DNA from: Paenibacillus tundrae
GTDB lineage: Bacteria; Bacillota; Bacilli; Paenibacillales; Paenibacillaceae
NCBI RefSeq assembly: GCF_030812775.1
Contig: NZ_JAUSTI010000009.1
Span: 124,001 to 188,000 of the forward strand
Direction of reading: 5' to 3'
DNA: 64,000 bases
In this document: positions 37,580-47,513 of the stretch, one piece after another
Numbering within the stretch: position 1 is the first letter of the stretch
Layout: each line of letters starts with the position of its first letter
Position numbers and translations under genes: made by a program
The notes under the pieces: generated by a model
What the model saw: the letters and a program-made list of their open reading frames with translations, nothing else
Database searches by the model: none
Told to the model about the DNA's origin: nothing

Positions 37580-38923
37580 ATGACGGCAAAACGCAGTTTG
37601 AAATTTGGAGCGATTGTACATGGGGTTGGAGGTAGCATGACCACTTGGAGACATCCAGATGTGCAGGCGGATGCAAGTGTGAGCTTTGATTTTTATAAAC
37701 GCCAAACACTAAAAGCAGAAGAAGGTAAGTTCGATCTGGTATTCATTGCAGACGGTCTATATATTACTGAGAAATCCATTCCCCATTTTCTAAATCGATT
37801 TGAGCCCATCAGCATTCTGTCTGCGCTGGCTGCAATTACGTCCAAAATTGGTCTAGTTGGAACTCTATCGACGTCATATAGTGATCCTTTCACGGTTGCT
37901 AGACAGTTCGGTTCTCTGGATCTCATCAGTGACGGCCGTGCTGGATGGAATGTTGTAACTTCTCCGCTGGAAGGCTCCGCCAAAAACTATAGTAAAAGCA
38001 ATCATCCAACCCATCCCGAGCGTTACCGGATTGCTACAGAGTATTTGCAGGTGACTAAAGGGCTGTGGGATTCATGGGAAGATGATGCATTTGTAAGGGA
38101 TAAAGAAAGTGGCGTATTCTTCGATCCATCCAAGCTGCATACGCTCAATCATGAGGGCGAGTTCTTCTCCGTTCAAGGCCCACTCAATATTGCCCGTTCA
38201 CGTCAAGGTCAGCCTGTCATTTTCCAAGCAGGTTCTTCCGAAGATGGCAAGACACTAGCCGCACAAGAAGCGGATGCAGTCTTCACTGGGCATGATACGA
38301 TTGAAGAGGCTCAAGCATTCTACAAGGATGTCAAAACTCGAGCTGCTTCCTATGGTCGCAAACCAGAAGATATCGTAATCCTTCCGGGAATTAATCCTAT
38401 TGTGGGACGTACGGAGGAAGAAGCAGAGCGTAAATATGAGGAAATTGCAAATCTAGTTACGATTGAGAAAGCACTTGATTACTTAGGTCGTTTCTTCGAG
38501 CATCATGACTTCTCCCAATATCCACTTGATGAACCATTCCCTGAGCTGCACGGCATTGGAAGCAACAGTTTCCGCAGTGGCACAGATAAAATAAAGCAAA
38601 ATGCCAAAGAGCAAGGGCTTACCTTGCGCGAAGTAGCCCTGCGAGCAGCGACACCTAAAAGTAAGTTTATTGGCACACCTGAACAGGTGGCAGACAAAGT
38701 TCAAGAATGGTTCGAAGCTGAAGCGGCAGATGGATTCATTATCGCTTCCGAGCTACCAAGCGGACTGTCTGATTTCGTAGAACTCGTTGTCCCAATTCTG
38801 CAAGAGCGTGGTCTCTACCGTACTGAATATGAGCATGATACATTGCGCGGTAATTTGGGCGTGCAGATTCCAGCTAATCGGTATACTTTAGCCCGCCAAC
38901 AAGCCGAACCACAACAAGCCTGA
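37580..38923 (+). CDS. LLM class flavin-dependent monooxygenase, NtaA/YtnJ-like
   Basis: 447-residue TIM-barrel FMNH2-dependent monooxygenase of the NtaA/SnaA/DszA group. [36 protein letters not shown] (seen in two parts), [12 protein letters not shown] and [10 protein letters not shown] are family signatures. The B. subtilis counterpart YtnJ (CmoJ) cleaves S-alkyl groups from N-acetyl-cysteine derivatives; here that role is inferred from neighbours. It needs reduced FMN, which the SsuE-like reductase downstream can supply. ATG follows GAGAGAGGCGG. A block of repeats separates it from the ABC genes. Confidence 0.85.
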   Translation: MTAKRSLKFGAIVHGVGGSMTTWRHPDVQADASVSFDFYKRQTLKAEEGKFDLVFIADGLYITEKSIPHFLNRFEPISILSALAAITSKIGLVGTLSTSYSDPFTVARQFGSLDLISDGRAGWNVVTSPLEGSAKNYSKSNHPTHPERYRIATEYLQVTKGLWDSWEDDAFVRDKESGVFFDPSKLHTLNHEGEFFSVQGPLNIARSRQGQPVIFQAGSSEDGKTLAAQEADAVFTGHDTIEEAQAFYKDVKTRAASYGRKPEDIVILPGINPIVGRTEEEAERKYEEIANLVTIEKALDYLGRFFEHHDFSQYPLDEPFPELHGIGSNSFRSGTDKIKQNAKEQGLTLREVALRAATPKSKFIGTPEQVADKVQEWFEAEAADGFIIASELPSGLSDFVELVVPILQERGLYRTEYEHDTLRGNLGVQIPANRYTLARQQAEPQQA

Positions 38924-38932
38924 TTAAAGGAA

Positions 38933-39099
38933 GTTCAAAAAGTACGATTTTGATTACGAAGGATGCCTTGCGGCATCATCAGCGTCGAATATGGGATTCA
39001 GCCGAAATGTCCGTTGCTCACGTAGTTTTGCCTACGCTCCGCTACTCCATTTCTAGCTTCATCCCATCTTCTTGGTACTGAAAACCGTCCTTTTTGAAC
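38933..39099 (+). repeat. MITE-like repeat element, copy B (short form)
   Basis: 167 bp, starting GTTCAAAAAGTACG and ending CGTCCTTTTTGAAC. It is nearly identical to the reverse complement of copy A at 618-783, including CCTACGCTCCGCTACTCCAT. First of a tandem series spaced by 16-17 bp spacers reading about CGCATTTGAAGAGGAA. Confidence 0.9.
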
Positions 39100-39115
39100 C
39101 GCATTTGAAGAGGAA

Positions 39116-39319
39116 GTTCAAAAAGTACGCTTTTGATTACGAAGGATGTCTGACGGCATCTCAGCGTCGAACATGGGATTCAGCCGAAATAAGTGGATGC
39201 TTACGAAGCTTGTTTCCTCTGGAAACAATGTAGTTGCTCACGTAGGTTTGCCTACGCTCCGCTACTCCATTTCTAACTTCATCCCATCTTCTCGGTACTG
39301 AAAACCGTCCTTTTTGAAC
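39116..39319 (+). repeat. MITE-like repeat element, copy C (long form)
   Basis: 204 bp with the same ends as copy B. It carries about 38 extra bases after CAGCCGAAAT, including the small hairpin GTTTCCTCTGGAAAC, before rejoining at TTGCTCACGTAG. Confidence 0.9.
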
Positions 39320-39336
39320 ATCTATTTGAAGAGGAA

Positions 39337-39540
39337 GTTCAAAAAGTACGCTTTTGATTACGCAGGATGCCTTGCGGCATCTCAGCGTCGAATATGGGAT
39401 TCAGCCGAAATAAGTGGATGCTTACGAAGTTTGTTTCCTCCGGAAACAATGTAGTTGCTCACGTAGTTTTGCCTACGCTCCGCTACTCCATTTCTATCTT
39501 CATCCCATTTTCTCGGTACTGAAAACCGTCCTTTTTGAAC
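39337..39540 (+). repeat. MITE-like repeat element, copy D (long form)
   Basis: 204 bp and almost identical to copy C, including the extra hairpin (here GTTTCCTCCGGAAAC). The C-D spacing and unit length imply tandem duplication of a roughly 220-bp unit. Confidence 0.9.
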
Positions 39541-39556
39541 CGCATTTGAAGAGGAA

Positions 39557-39583
39557 GTTCAAAAATACGCTTTTGATTACGCG
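39557..39583 (+). repeat. MITE-like repeat, truncated copy E
   Basis: Only the left terminus remains (GTTCAAAAATACGCTTTTG and a few bases); the rest is lost. It is preceded by the same 16-bp spacer as the other copies. Confidence 0.75.
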
Positions 39584-39685
39584 GCATGCTGATAGGCCAT
39601 TTTTTAACGAAATAAAACCAAGTTATCTTATAGGTTATATTGATTAACGATTCAATGCACCTGTACACACAGAGGGGGAAGCGAT

Positions 39686-41326
39686 ATGAGCAGGTCTATT
39701 CGATGGATGAAATATATGGCTTTGGCAGCAGCACTAATACTGGTATTATCCGGATGCGGAGCTGGCAGCACATCAGACGGAGCTGCTCAAGCTTCGGGTG
39801 GCGAGCAGTCTGCACCAGCAGAAGGCGGCAATCTGACGTATGCACTGGCTACATCTCCTGATACGCTTGATCCTCATCGAAGTGGGTTAGCGGTAACGGT
39901 ACGTGCAATTCGGACGATCTATGACAACCTGGTGGTTCAACTGCCAGACGGCTCCATTAAGCCTTGGTTAGCCAAAGAGTGGAGCGTATCGGACGAGGGC
40001 ACAAGTTACACGTTCAAGCTACGTGATGACGTGAAATTCCATGACGGCACGCCGTTTAATGCGGAAGCGGTCAAGTATAATTTGGATCGCGTTATCGATC
40101 CAGCTACCAAAGCTGCCAATTCCCTAGCTCTCATTAGACCGTATAGCTCCTCCGAGGTCATTGATGAATACACCATTAAAGTTAATTTGGCACAGCCATC
40201 ACAGGCATTCCTTGGTAACCTAAGTCAAGCGTTGCTCGGCATTGTATCTCCAACTGCTGCGAAGAAATATGGAGATCAATTGGGGAAAAACCCAGTAGGT
40301 ACCGGGCCGTACACGTTTGTAAAATGGGATGAAAATGCGGATATTGTTGTGGACAAAAATAAAGATTATGCCTGGGCACCTGAGACCGTAGAAAATCAGG
40401 CTGCACCTCACCTAGATACGATTACCTTCAAAATTGTACCTGAAGAAGCGACGCGCATCGGAAGTGTACAAAGTGGTCAGGTGCTCGCAGCCGAGACGGT
40501 TCCACCGCAAAATATTGCGGCACTGAAGGGTGATCCGAATCAACAGCTGTTGCAGGCGAATACCGTGGGACTGCCTTACACTCTCTTTTTCAACCTACGC
40601 AAAGCACCTTGGGATAATGTGAAAGTTCGTCAGGCCGTTCAATCTGCTGTGGATGTGGAGACCATTGTCAAAACGCTGTACCTAGGCAACTACGAACGTG
40701 CTTGGTCTGCGCTATCTCCAGGAATTTTGGGATACGATGCTTCGTTAGAAGGCAGCATTAATCCGGATATCAACAAGGCAAATCAATTGCTGGATGAAGA
40801 GGGTTGGGTTAAAGGAACGGATGGTATCCGTGCTAAGGATGGGAAGAAGCTGACACTTCGTTATGTGGATGGTTCGCCTAACCGGGAAAAACGCAATGAT
40901 ATCGCTGCGATTATTCAACAACAGTTGAAACAGGTGGGCATTGCTGTTGAGGTTGAAATTACAAAAGATATTGCCACTGTCATATATCAGAACTGGGATT
41001 ATGATCTATACGGTAATAGTCAGGTGAATTCCGATCCTAATGCCTTATATGCCTTCTATCATACGAGTGCAGAAGGAGAGCGGCCAACGTTATCTGGCTT
41101 GGCAGACCCTGAAATTGACAAACTGCTGGAGCAGGGAGCGGTTGAGACCGATCTGGACAAACGGGTGGAAATCTATCATCAGGTTCAGCAATATTTGATT
41201 GATCAGGCTGTCATTTTGCCGATCTACGTCTTCCCTTATACTGTCGCTGCATCCAAGACCGTTCAAGGTGTGAAGTTTGATGCACTGGGATATCCATTGT
41301 TCAACGATGTAACCATTCAGCCATAA
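39686..41326 (+). CDS. ABC transporter substrate-binding lipoprotein (dipeptide/family 5)
   Basis: 546-residue extracytoplasmic binding protein. The lipobox is LSGC (ALILVLSGCGAG, Cys near residue 24), so it is lipid-anchored. AKEWSVSDEGTSYTFKLRDDVKFHDGTPF is the SBP family 5 signature (given in parts: YTFKLRDDVKFHDGTPF). Ligand unknown; by neighbourhood a sulfur-containing peptide or modified cysteine. ATG follows GAGGGGGAAGCG. It is followed by two permease genes but no ATPase gene in this cluster. Confidence 0.87.
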   Translation: MSRSIRWMKYMALAAALILVLSGCGAGSTSDGAAQASGGEQSAPAEGGNLTYALATSPDTLDPHRSGLAVTVRAIRTIYDNLVVQLPDGSIKPWLAKEWSVSDEGTSYTFKLRDDVKFHDGTPFNAEAVKYNLDRVIDPATKAANSLALIRPYSSSEVIDEYTIKVNLAQPSQAFLGNLSQALLGIVSPTAAKKYGDQLGKNPVGTGPYTFVKWDENADIVVDKNKDYAWAPETVENQAAPHLDTITFKIVPEEATRIGSVQSGQVLAAETVPPQNIAALKGDPNQQLLQANTVGLPYTLFFNLRKAPWDNVKVRQAVQSAVDVETIVKTLYLGNYERAWSALSPGILGYDASLEGSINPDINKANQLLDEEGWVKGTDGIRAKDGKKLTLRYVDGSPNREKRNDIAAIIQQQLKQVGIAVEVEITKDIATVIYQNWDYDLYGNSQVNSDPNALYAFYHTSAEGERPTLSGLADPEIDKLLEQGAVETDLDKRVEIYHQVQQYLIDQAVILPIYVFPYTVAASKTVQGVKFDALGYPLFNDVTIQP

Positions 41327-41368
41327 CATGTTCAGCATGTTACGTATTCAGGAAGGAGACGACCCGGT

Positions 41369-42301
41369 ATGGTTCAAACGGTACTGACACGGCTAGCAAC
41401 ATCACTTTTCGTTATTTTCGGAGCTTCGGTGCTGGTGTATTGCATCATGTATCTTCTGCCGGGTGATCCGGTTCTGCTGATGTTAGACCCATCCTCTGCT
41501 ACACCGGAAATGATCCAGAACTTGCGGGTTCAGCTAGGTCTGGATCAGCCGTTTTACGTCCAATTTGCACATTATTTTGGAGATATGCTCCGTGGGGATT
41601 TTGGTAAATCGATGATCAATTCCGACCCGGTGCTGCCTAAAATCTTGGAGCATTTCCCTGCAACACTGGCTCTGACGGCGCTTAGTTCTTTAATCGCAAT
41701 CACGATTGGCATTACTCTAGGTGTGTTGTCCGCGATTCATCGTAATGGAGTGATTGACTTTGTTGCTCGCCTTGTAGGATTATTCGGGATTTCAATGCCT
41801 ACCTTCTGGACGGGAATTCTGCTCATTCTTTTGTTCTCCGTGCAGCTTGGTTGGTTTCCGGCGATGGGTTCAGATGGATTCAGTTCACTGGTGCTGCCTG
41901 CGGCAACACTAGGTTTAGTGGGTGCAGGATTTATCGTGCGAATGGTACGTAACAGCATGCTGGAAGTGATCAATGAACCGTTTATCGTGGCATTGCGAGC
42001 CAAGGGGCTCTCGGAACGGGTCATCATGTATGGTCATGCACTACGAAACGCATTGATCCCGGCCGTAACGGTTATCGGTATGCTTATTGGTGATTTACTT
42101 GCAGGTACCGTTGTCGTTGAGACAGTCTTCTCCAGACAAGGAATTGGCCGAATTATTGCAGATGCCCTTATGTCTAAAGACTTGCCCGTGGTGCAAGGTG
42201 TCGTATTCTTTACAGCCATTATCTATGTCGTGTTGAACTTGCTCGTGGACATATCGTATGCGTACATCGATCCAAGAGTAAGACGTGCAGTGCGAGCTTA
42301 A
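41369..42301 (+). CDS. ABC transporter permease, DppB-like
   Basis: 310-residue inner-membrane permease with six hydrophobic segments. The N-terminus (LATSLFVIFGASVLVYCIMY) and LLPGDPVLLML are typical of DppB/GsiC. The EAA-type loop is ALRAKGLSERVIMYGHALRNALIPAVT, written here in parts: RAKGLSERV and HALRNALIP. The C-terminus DPRVRRAV is also standard. ATG follows GGAAGGAGACG, 42 bp after the binding-protein gene. Confidence 0.9.
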   Translation: MVQTVLTRLATSLFVIFGASVLVYCIMYLLPGDPVLLMLDPSSATPEMIQNLRVQLGLDQPFYVQFAHYFGDMLRGDFGKSMINSDPVLPKILEHFPATLALTALSSLIAITIGITLGVLSAIHRNGVIDFVARLVGLFGISMPTFWTGILLILLFSVQLGWFPAMGSDGFSSLVLPAATLGLVGAGFIVRMVRNSMLEVINEPFIVALRAKGLSERVIMYGHALRNALIPAVTVIGMLIGDLLAGTVVVETVFSRQGIGRIIADALMSKDLPVVQGVVFFTAIIYVVLNLLVDISYAYIDPRVRRAVRA

Positions 42302-42319
42302 TCGGAAGGAGGGATCTTC

Positions 42320-43237
42320 ATGAGCATGAAACCATTGGTTGGTGACAAAAAAGCATGGTTGGGGCGTAGGGGACGTATTCGCATATGGAATCGCCATTCA
42401 TGGCAGGCACGCTTCTCGCTCGCCATCTCGCGATCATTCTTCTATGCTGCATTACTGATTGTGGTATTTACGATTGCTTGTGCCGTGGTACCAAGCTGGA
42501 TTGCACCTTATTCGCCAACGGAGATGTTGACCGATGCCATCCTTCAGGCTCCCTCTATAGCTCACTTGTTCGGAACGGATTATTTCGGCAGAGATATCTT
42601 TAGTGTTGTGGTGTATGGTAGCCGAGATTCGTTGCTGATTGGTTTCGCTTCTGTTCTCGTAGGCGGTCTTGCAGGTAGCGCGCTCGGGATTATATCCGGT
42701 TATATCGGCGGTATTGTAGATTCAATCATCATGCGTGCAGTGGATATATTAATGGCTGTTCCTGGTGTGTTGCTTGCTTTGTCTGTGGCGGCCGCTCTTG
42801 GGCCTGGGTTGCTTAACATTGCTTTGGCGGTTGCGGTAGCCTCGATTCCAGGGTATGCACGGGTTATGCGTGGGCAGGTCATGTCGGTCAAAGGGCTCCC
42901 GTTTATCACTTCAACACGCGCGCTTGGGGGTTCGAATGCTCGTATTTTCTGGCGTCATGTGCTTCCGCATTCCTTGTCTCCGTTATTGGTTATGGCAACC
43001 CTCGGGGTGGGAACGTCCATTTTGACCGGATCTGGGCTTAGCTTTCTAGGCCTCGGGGTATTGAAGGAAATCCCTGATTGGGGAGCATTACTCTCCCAAG
43101 GACGAGGTTATTTGACGGTGGCTTGGTGGATCTGTACTTTCCCAGGGCTGGCTATTACGTTGTTTGTACTGGCGGTTAATCTGATTGGAGACGATATCCG
43201 TGATCGACTTGATCCTAAAGTAAATGGGGCGGCTTAG
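42320..43237 (+). CDS. ABC transporter permease, DppC-like
   Basis: 305-residue partner of the preceding permease. It has a basic cytoplasmic N-terminus (GRRGRIRIWNRHSWQ), then LFGTDYFGRDIFSVVVYGSR, the conserved DppC signature, and the EAA-type loop TRALGGSNARIFWRHVLPH. It ends IRDRLDPKVNG. ATG follows GGAAGGAGGGATC. No ATP-binding genes follow, so the transporter must borrow ATPases encoded elsewhere; the only oligopeptide-type ATPases in the window are CntD/CntF of the zinc island. Confidence 0.9.
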   Translation: MSMKPLVGDKKAWLGRRGRIRIWNRHSWQARFSLAISRSFFYAALLIVVFTIACAVVPSWIAPYSPTEMLTDAILQAPSIAHLFGTDYFGRDIFSVVVYGSRDSLLIGFASVLVGGLAGSALGIISGYIGGIVDSIIMRAVDILMAVPGVLLALSVAAALGPGLLNIALAVAVASIPGYARVMRGQVMSVKGLPFITSTRALGGSNARIFWRHVLPHSLSPLLVMATLGVGTSILTGSGLSFLGLGVLKEIPDWGALLSQGRGYLTVAWWICTFPGLAITLFVLAVNLIGDDIRDRLDPKVNGAA

Positions 43238-43362
43238 ACACTCATGTTAGTTTACCTTTTCCGTACCAAAGAGCTATAGGAGATTAACAGGTTTTAGATA
43301 AGTGTGTGTTCTAAAAGGTCGGTTTGGACTTTTGGGACAACATCAAGAAGGAGGAATTTATT

Positions 43363-43911
43363 ATGTCACATGTCGTTATTATTGCAGGTTCTCCGTCCAA
43401 ACGTTCACGTCTAACGGGGCTAATTGATTATAGTGTAAGCCAGCTAAGCGAGGCAGGTATTACGGTTGAAGTTATTCATGTGGCAGACCTACCTGCTGAC
43501 GATCTGGTGCAGGCCCGATTCGATAGCACATTCATTCGGGATGCTCTAGCGGTCGTTGAAGCGGCAGATGCAGTTATTGTGGCTACTCCAGTTTACAAAG
43601 CTGCATACTCAGGCGTATTGAAGCTGTTCTTGGATCTCATTCCTCAAGAAGGACTACGAGGCAAAGTGTCGCTTCCGTTAGTGATTGGTGGGTCTATTGC
43701 ACATCTGCTTGCGATTGATTATGCGTTGAAGCCTGTACTGACAACTCTTGGAGGTAGACATATTCTTGGTGGAGTTTATGCAGTCGATCAAGGTATCGAA
43801 CGGTTGGATGGAGATAAGTATATATTATCCGCTGAGATTACGACACGTTTGAATCGGTCATTGGAGGAGTTGAGATTGACACTGGAAAATGGTGGTATTA
43901 CGATAGCCTAA
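43363..43911 (+). CDS. NADPH-dependent FMN reductase, SsuE-like
   Basis: 182-residue flavodoxin-fold reductase. VVIIAGSPSKRSRLTGL is the flavin phosphate loop and ATPVYKAAYSGVLKLFLDLIP is typical of SsuE/MsuE. It should give reduced FMN to the two luciferase-type enzymes encoded nearby (37580 and 44936). ATG at 43363 follows GAAGGAGGAATTT; the open frame upstream lacks a site. Confidence 0.88.
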   Translation: MSHVVIIAGSPSKRSRLTGLIDYSVSQLSEAGITVEVIHVADLPADDLVQARFDSTFIRDALAVVEAADAVIVATPVYKAAYSGVLKLFLDLIPQEGLRGKVSLPLVIGGSIAHLLAIDYALKPVLTTLGGRHILGGVYAVDQGIERLDGDKYILSAEITTRLNRSLEELRLTLENGGITIA

Positions 43912-43995
43912 AACCAAGTAATTAGATCGGTAAAATAAATTTTCGAGGTCAACTGATTGGAGCAAAGCGTCAGTGACGTGGATACGGAGGCACTT

Positions 43996-44868
43996 ATGAA
44001 TATTGAAAATATTGAAGCATTTGTATACATCAATCACTATGGAAGCTTCAATAAGGCTGCCGAAGTACTCTTTTTGTCCCAGCCTTCCGTGACCGCACGT
44101 ATCCAGTCACTCGAACGTGAACTCGGATGCAAGTTGTTTGACCGATTGGGCAAGCAGATTGTGCTAACGGAGGAGGGGCGTAAATTTCTCCCTTATGCAC
44201 AGCAGGTGCTGCAAGTGATTCAGAAGGGCAGACAGAAAATTCAGCAGCGCCGCACTACACCTGATGCGCTGCGTCTGGGGAGCACCGTTTCTGTCTCGAA
44301 TTATGTCATACCCGATTTCCTGCCCAAGATTAAGGAAGCCTACCCGGAAGTCAGCATTAAATTAACGACGGCTCCGACCGACCAGTTAGTCGCCAAGTTA
44401 TTGAATCAAGAAATTGATCTTGCTTTTGTACGTAAGGTCATGCATCCGGCGATTCGGACAGTTGCTTTTTATGAAGATCCGATCCAGTTGTATGTCTACA
44501 AAGGGCATCCGTTTATTGAACGTGGGCATGTCAGTATGGAGGCAATTCGAGAGGAGAGGTTGGTCTTCTTCGAATGCGGATCATTGGACTGGCTACGTAT
44601 TCACAGAGCTTTTGACTCACTGGAACACCCGCCGGATATTACATATCATGTGGATCATTCGGAAACGGCGAAGAAACTTGTTATGCAAGGCGCAGGTATT
44701 GCCTTTTTGCCTGCTCTTACGGTGAAAAAGGAAGTGGAAGAGCAGCAACTGTTCCCTATCCAGGTACAAGAGGTTGCTGGAGTCTCCTTACAAATTAGTG
44801 TCGTTACATTAAAAGAAGAACATTCTCCGTTTGCAGAGCCTTTTGGGGAACTGTTGCGGCAGCTATAG
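43996..44868 (+). CDS. LysR family transcriptional regulator (YtlI-like context)
   Basis: 290-residue LysR protein with an N-terminal HTH (NHYGSFNKAAEVLFLSQPSV) and a C-terminal effector domain. In B. subtilis the LysR regulator YtlI activates the ytmI sulfur-salvage operon; this gene, lying inside a similar cluster, is a plausible local activator, though orthology is not shown. ATG at 43996 follows GATACGGAGGC; a TTG at 43957 would add 13 residues without a site. It lies 84 bp after the FMN reductase. Confidence 0.85.
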   Translation: MNIENIEAFVYINHYGSFNKAAEVLFLSQPSVTARIQSLERELGCKLFDRLGKQIVLTEEGRKFLPYAQQVLQVIQKGRQKIQQRRTTPDALRLGSTVSVSNYVIPDFLPKIKEAYPEVSIKLTTAPTDQLVAKLLNQEIDLAFVRKVMHPAIRTVAFYEDPIQLYVYKGHPFIERGHVSMEAIREERLVFFECGSLDWLRIHRAFDSLEHPPDITYHVDHSETAKKLVMQGAGIAFLPALTVKKEVEEQQLFPIQVQEVAGVSLQISVVTLKEEHSPFAEPFGELLRQL

Positions 44869-44935
44869 CATTTTGGATATTCGTACTGCAGATCGTACGT
44901 TTGAACTCGAATGATTAATTTAGGGGGAACTACAC

Positions 44936-45994
44936 ATGGGCATTCGTATAGGGATATTGGATCAGACGCCAATCTATGAAGGGGAAAAGCCGGTAGATGC
45001 ATTTCGGCATACGATTGAGCTTGCTCAACGGGCGGAAGCGCTCGGATTTCATCGTTTCTGGGTATCAGAGCATCATGACTCAGAGCATGTGGCAGGCTCT
45101 TCACCAGAAGTGCTCATTGCCCATTTGATTGCTCAGACTAAGCGGATTCGCTTGGGCTCCGGAGGTGTGATGCTTCAGCATTACAGCTCTTATAAAGTGG
45201 CCGAGAATTTCAATATTCTAGCTGCGCTCGGAGAGGGGAGAATTGATCTGGGTATTGGTCGTGCACCAGGAGGACTGCCGCGCTCAACCCAAGCGCTACA
45301 ACAGGGCATCCAAGATGCAGCCTCGCTTAAAGAGAAGATCGCTCAAGTAAGAAAGTTTATTCATAATGAGCTTGAACAAGATCCGTCCCATCCTTTAGCT
45401 GGATTGAAAGCTTCACCTGTATCCGAAGTTCCAGCTGAGCTGTATGTACTCGGAGCAAGTCCTGACAGTGCTGGTATGGCAGCAGAGCTTGGATTACCCT
45501 ATGTGTTCTCCCTGTTTATTAATAGTAATCAAGAGGTGGCTCAAGAAGCCTTTCGAATTTATCGTGAGCAATTCGACCATTCTACGGGGCGTGAGCCATA
45601 TGCGGCGCTTGCTCTGTCGTTAATTGTGGCAGAGAGTGAGCAAGAAGCTGAGGAGCTGATTGGTGAGCATAGACCGATCAAGATTTTTTTGGAAAGTGGG
45701 AAGACGCTGACGGTACTTTCAGAGGAACAGGTAGCTGAATTTGCTAAACAAACGAATGAATCCTATCGAACCGAAGTGCTGGAACCAAGCGTGACCCGAG
45801 GTACGAAGGAATTTGTGGGTAAAGCGCTGCGTGATTTCCAGCAAAAATTTGCTGTGGATGAGCTGATCGTAACGACGGCTACACGTAACTTTTCGAAACG
45901 AATCCGTTCGTTTGAGTTGTTGCGTGAAGCTCTGGTGGAGCAAGGATTAATTGAAGATGTGGAAGCCGCCAATGTTGCGGAATCCGTGATATAG
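44936..45994 (+). CDS. LLM class flavin-dependent oxidoreductase, MsnO8/YtmO-like
   Basis: 352-residue bacterial luciferase-like TIM barrel. LGFHRFWVSEHHDSEHVAGSSPEV and IRLGSGGVMLQHYSSYKVAE (both seen in the N-terminal third) are the MsnO8/YtmO signature, and GRIDLGIGRAPGG follows. The B. subtilis YtmO (CmoO) is in the same operon as YtnJ and acts in sulfur salvage; the exact substrate is uncertain. It depends on reduced FMN. ATG follows TAGGGGGAAC. The M20 deacylase begins 73 bp after its stop. Confidence 0.87.
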   Translation: MGIRIGILDQTPIYEGEKPVDAFRHTIELAQRAEALGFHRFWVSEHHDSEHVAGSSPEVLIAHLIAQTKRIRLGSGGVMLQHYSSYKVAENFNILAALGEGRIDLGIGRAPGGLPRSTQALQQGIQDAASLKEKIAQVRKFIHNELEQDPSHPLAGLKASPVSEVPAELYVLGASPDSAGMAAELGLPYVFSLFINSNQEVAQEAFRIYREQFDHSTGREPYAALALSLIVAESEQEAEELIGEHRPIKIFLESGKTLTVLSEEQVAEFAKQTNESYRTEVLEPSVTRGTKEFVGKALRDFQQKFAVDELIVTTATRNFSKRIRSFELLREALVEQGLIEDVEAANVAESVI

Positions 45995-46067
45995 CTAGGA
46001 CATGTTTTCAGACACGTCCAAATCATTACAAATTTCGTACACGATCATGGAGAGAGGGAGTGATGAC

Positions 46068-47324
46068 ATGAGTGATCTGATACGGACTGAACAGCGTACA
46101 GGGCATGAATTACAGCAAGTGGAGTTAGAGCCTCATCTCGATCACAAGCCAGTAGCTCCTATAGAACAGGACGAAACATTGGCTGCTCGCTTGATTGAAA
46201 TCCGGCGTCAGCTTCACCGTAATCCGGAGTTATCCGGAGAGGAATTCGAAACGACCGCAGCCATTCGGGGCTGGTTGGAGGAAGAGGGTATAACCATTGC
46301 GACAGATTATAAGCTGCGTACTGGATTAATCGCAGAGATCGGGGAGGGAGATGGCCCAATCGTTGCTCTACGTGCGGACATTGATGCTCTCCCTTTACAA
46401 GAAGAGACGAAACTTGAATATGCGTCCCAGGTTGATGGCAAAGCCCATGCCTGCGGTCACGATGCGCATACGGCTATTCTCATCGGGGCTGCACGGCTGC
46501 TCAAGCAGCGTGAAGCCCAGCTTCAGGGCAAGGTGAGGCTTATATTCCAGCCCTCTGAAGAGAAGGCAACAGGTGCAAGACAAGTTATTCAGAGTGGTGC
46601 ACTTACCGACGTTGGCTCCATATTTGGCTTGCATAACAAACCAGATCTGCAGGTAGGTACAGTAGGCATTCGCGAGGGCGCACTTATGGCGTCAGCAGAT
46701 GGGTTTGTCGTCAAGGTGGAGGGTGTAGGGACTCACGCGGCAGTGCCAGAGGCGGGAATCGATCCAATCGTCGTTGCTTCACACATCGTCACGGCACTTC
46801 AAGCAATCGTAAGTCGAAATGTTGGTGCACAGGAAAGTGCCGTAATCAGCGTAACTAAAATTCATAGTGGAACTGCATGGAATGTGATTCCCGATGAAGC
46901 GATTCTGGATGGAACGGTGCGTACTTTTGATGAGAAGGTACGGGCGCGGATTCGGGAACGACTTAATCAGGTCGTCTCAGGTGTAGCGGCTGCTTATGGA
47001 ACACGAGCATCGGTACGCTGGATACAAGGTCCACCAGCAGTGGTGAATGATGCCTCGTTAGCGGCTGAAGTAGAACGGGTGGTTAGCCAAGTCGGGTTGA
47101 AAAGTGTTAGACCATTGCCGTCTCCGGCAGGTGAAGATTTTGCTTTTTATCAAAAAGAAGTTCCGGGACTATTTCTCTTCCTCGGCACCTCCGGACGCCA
47201 TGAATGGCATCACCCGGCATTTGATCTTAATGAAAGAGCGCTCCCGCTTGGGGCACATCTCCTAGCATCTCTTGCAGAACAGGCTCTTGAGAACCTACAG
47301 GCACAACAGCCGGTGGGTGACTAA
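46068..47324 (+). CDS. M20 family amidohydrolase/deacetylase, YtnL-like
   Basis: 418-residue zinc-type deacylase. VALRADIDALPLQEET, HACGHDAHTAIL, FQPSEEKATGA, VEGVGTHAA, AGEDFAFYQ and a C-terminal HHPAF carry the dinuclear metal and catalytic residues of M20D amidohydrolases. The counterpart YtnL (SndA) removes N-acetyl groups from S-modified cysteine in B. subtilis. ATG at 46068 follows GAGAGAGGGAG; the earlier ATG at 46002 has no site. The first ~35 residues are a polar extension before the hydrolase domain. A terminator follows at 47514. Confidence 0.87.
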   Translation: MSDLIRTEQRTGHELQQVELEPHLDHKPVAPIEQDETLAARLIEIRRQLHRNPELSGEEFETTAAIRGWLEEEGITIATDYKLRTGLIAEIGEGDGPIVALRADIDALPLQEETKLEYASQVDGKAHACGHDAHTAILIGAARLLKQREAQLQGKVRLIFQPSEEKATGARQVIQSGALTDVGSIFGLHNKPDLQVGTVGIREGALMASADGFVVKVEGVGTHAAVPEAGIDPIVVASHIVTALQAIVSRNVGAQESAVISVTKIHSGTAWNVIPDEAILDGTVRTFDEKVRARIRERLNQVVSGVAAAYGTRASVRWIQGPPAVVNDASLAAEVERVVSQVGLKSVRPLPSPAGEDFAFYQKEVPGLFLFLGTSGRHEWHHPAFDLNERALPLGAHLLASLAEQALENLQAQQPVGD

Positions 47325-47513
47325 TGGATTGAGTAATGGAATAGCACGAAATGTTAGAAAACAGATGCCAAAGAGTAGCCGACAAAGAATAGATTTTAAA
47401 GAACAGCTACCAAAGAGAATAAATGTTAAAAAGGAAGACTTTGCAGGCAAATTCACCTGTTTATTGTGGGGAACCTGCCTGTTCCTTGTAGGTTTCTTCA
47501 CAATTAAACTGCC

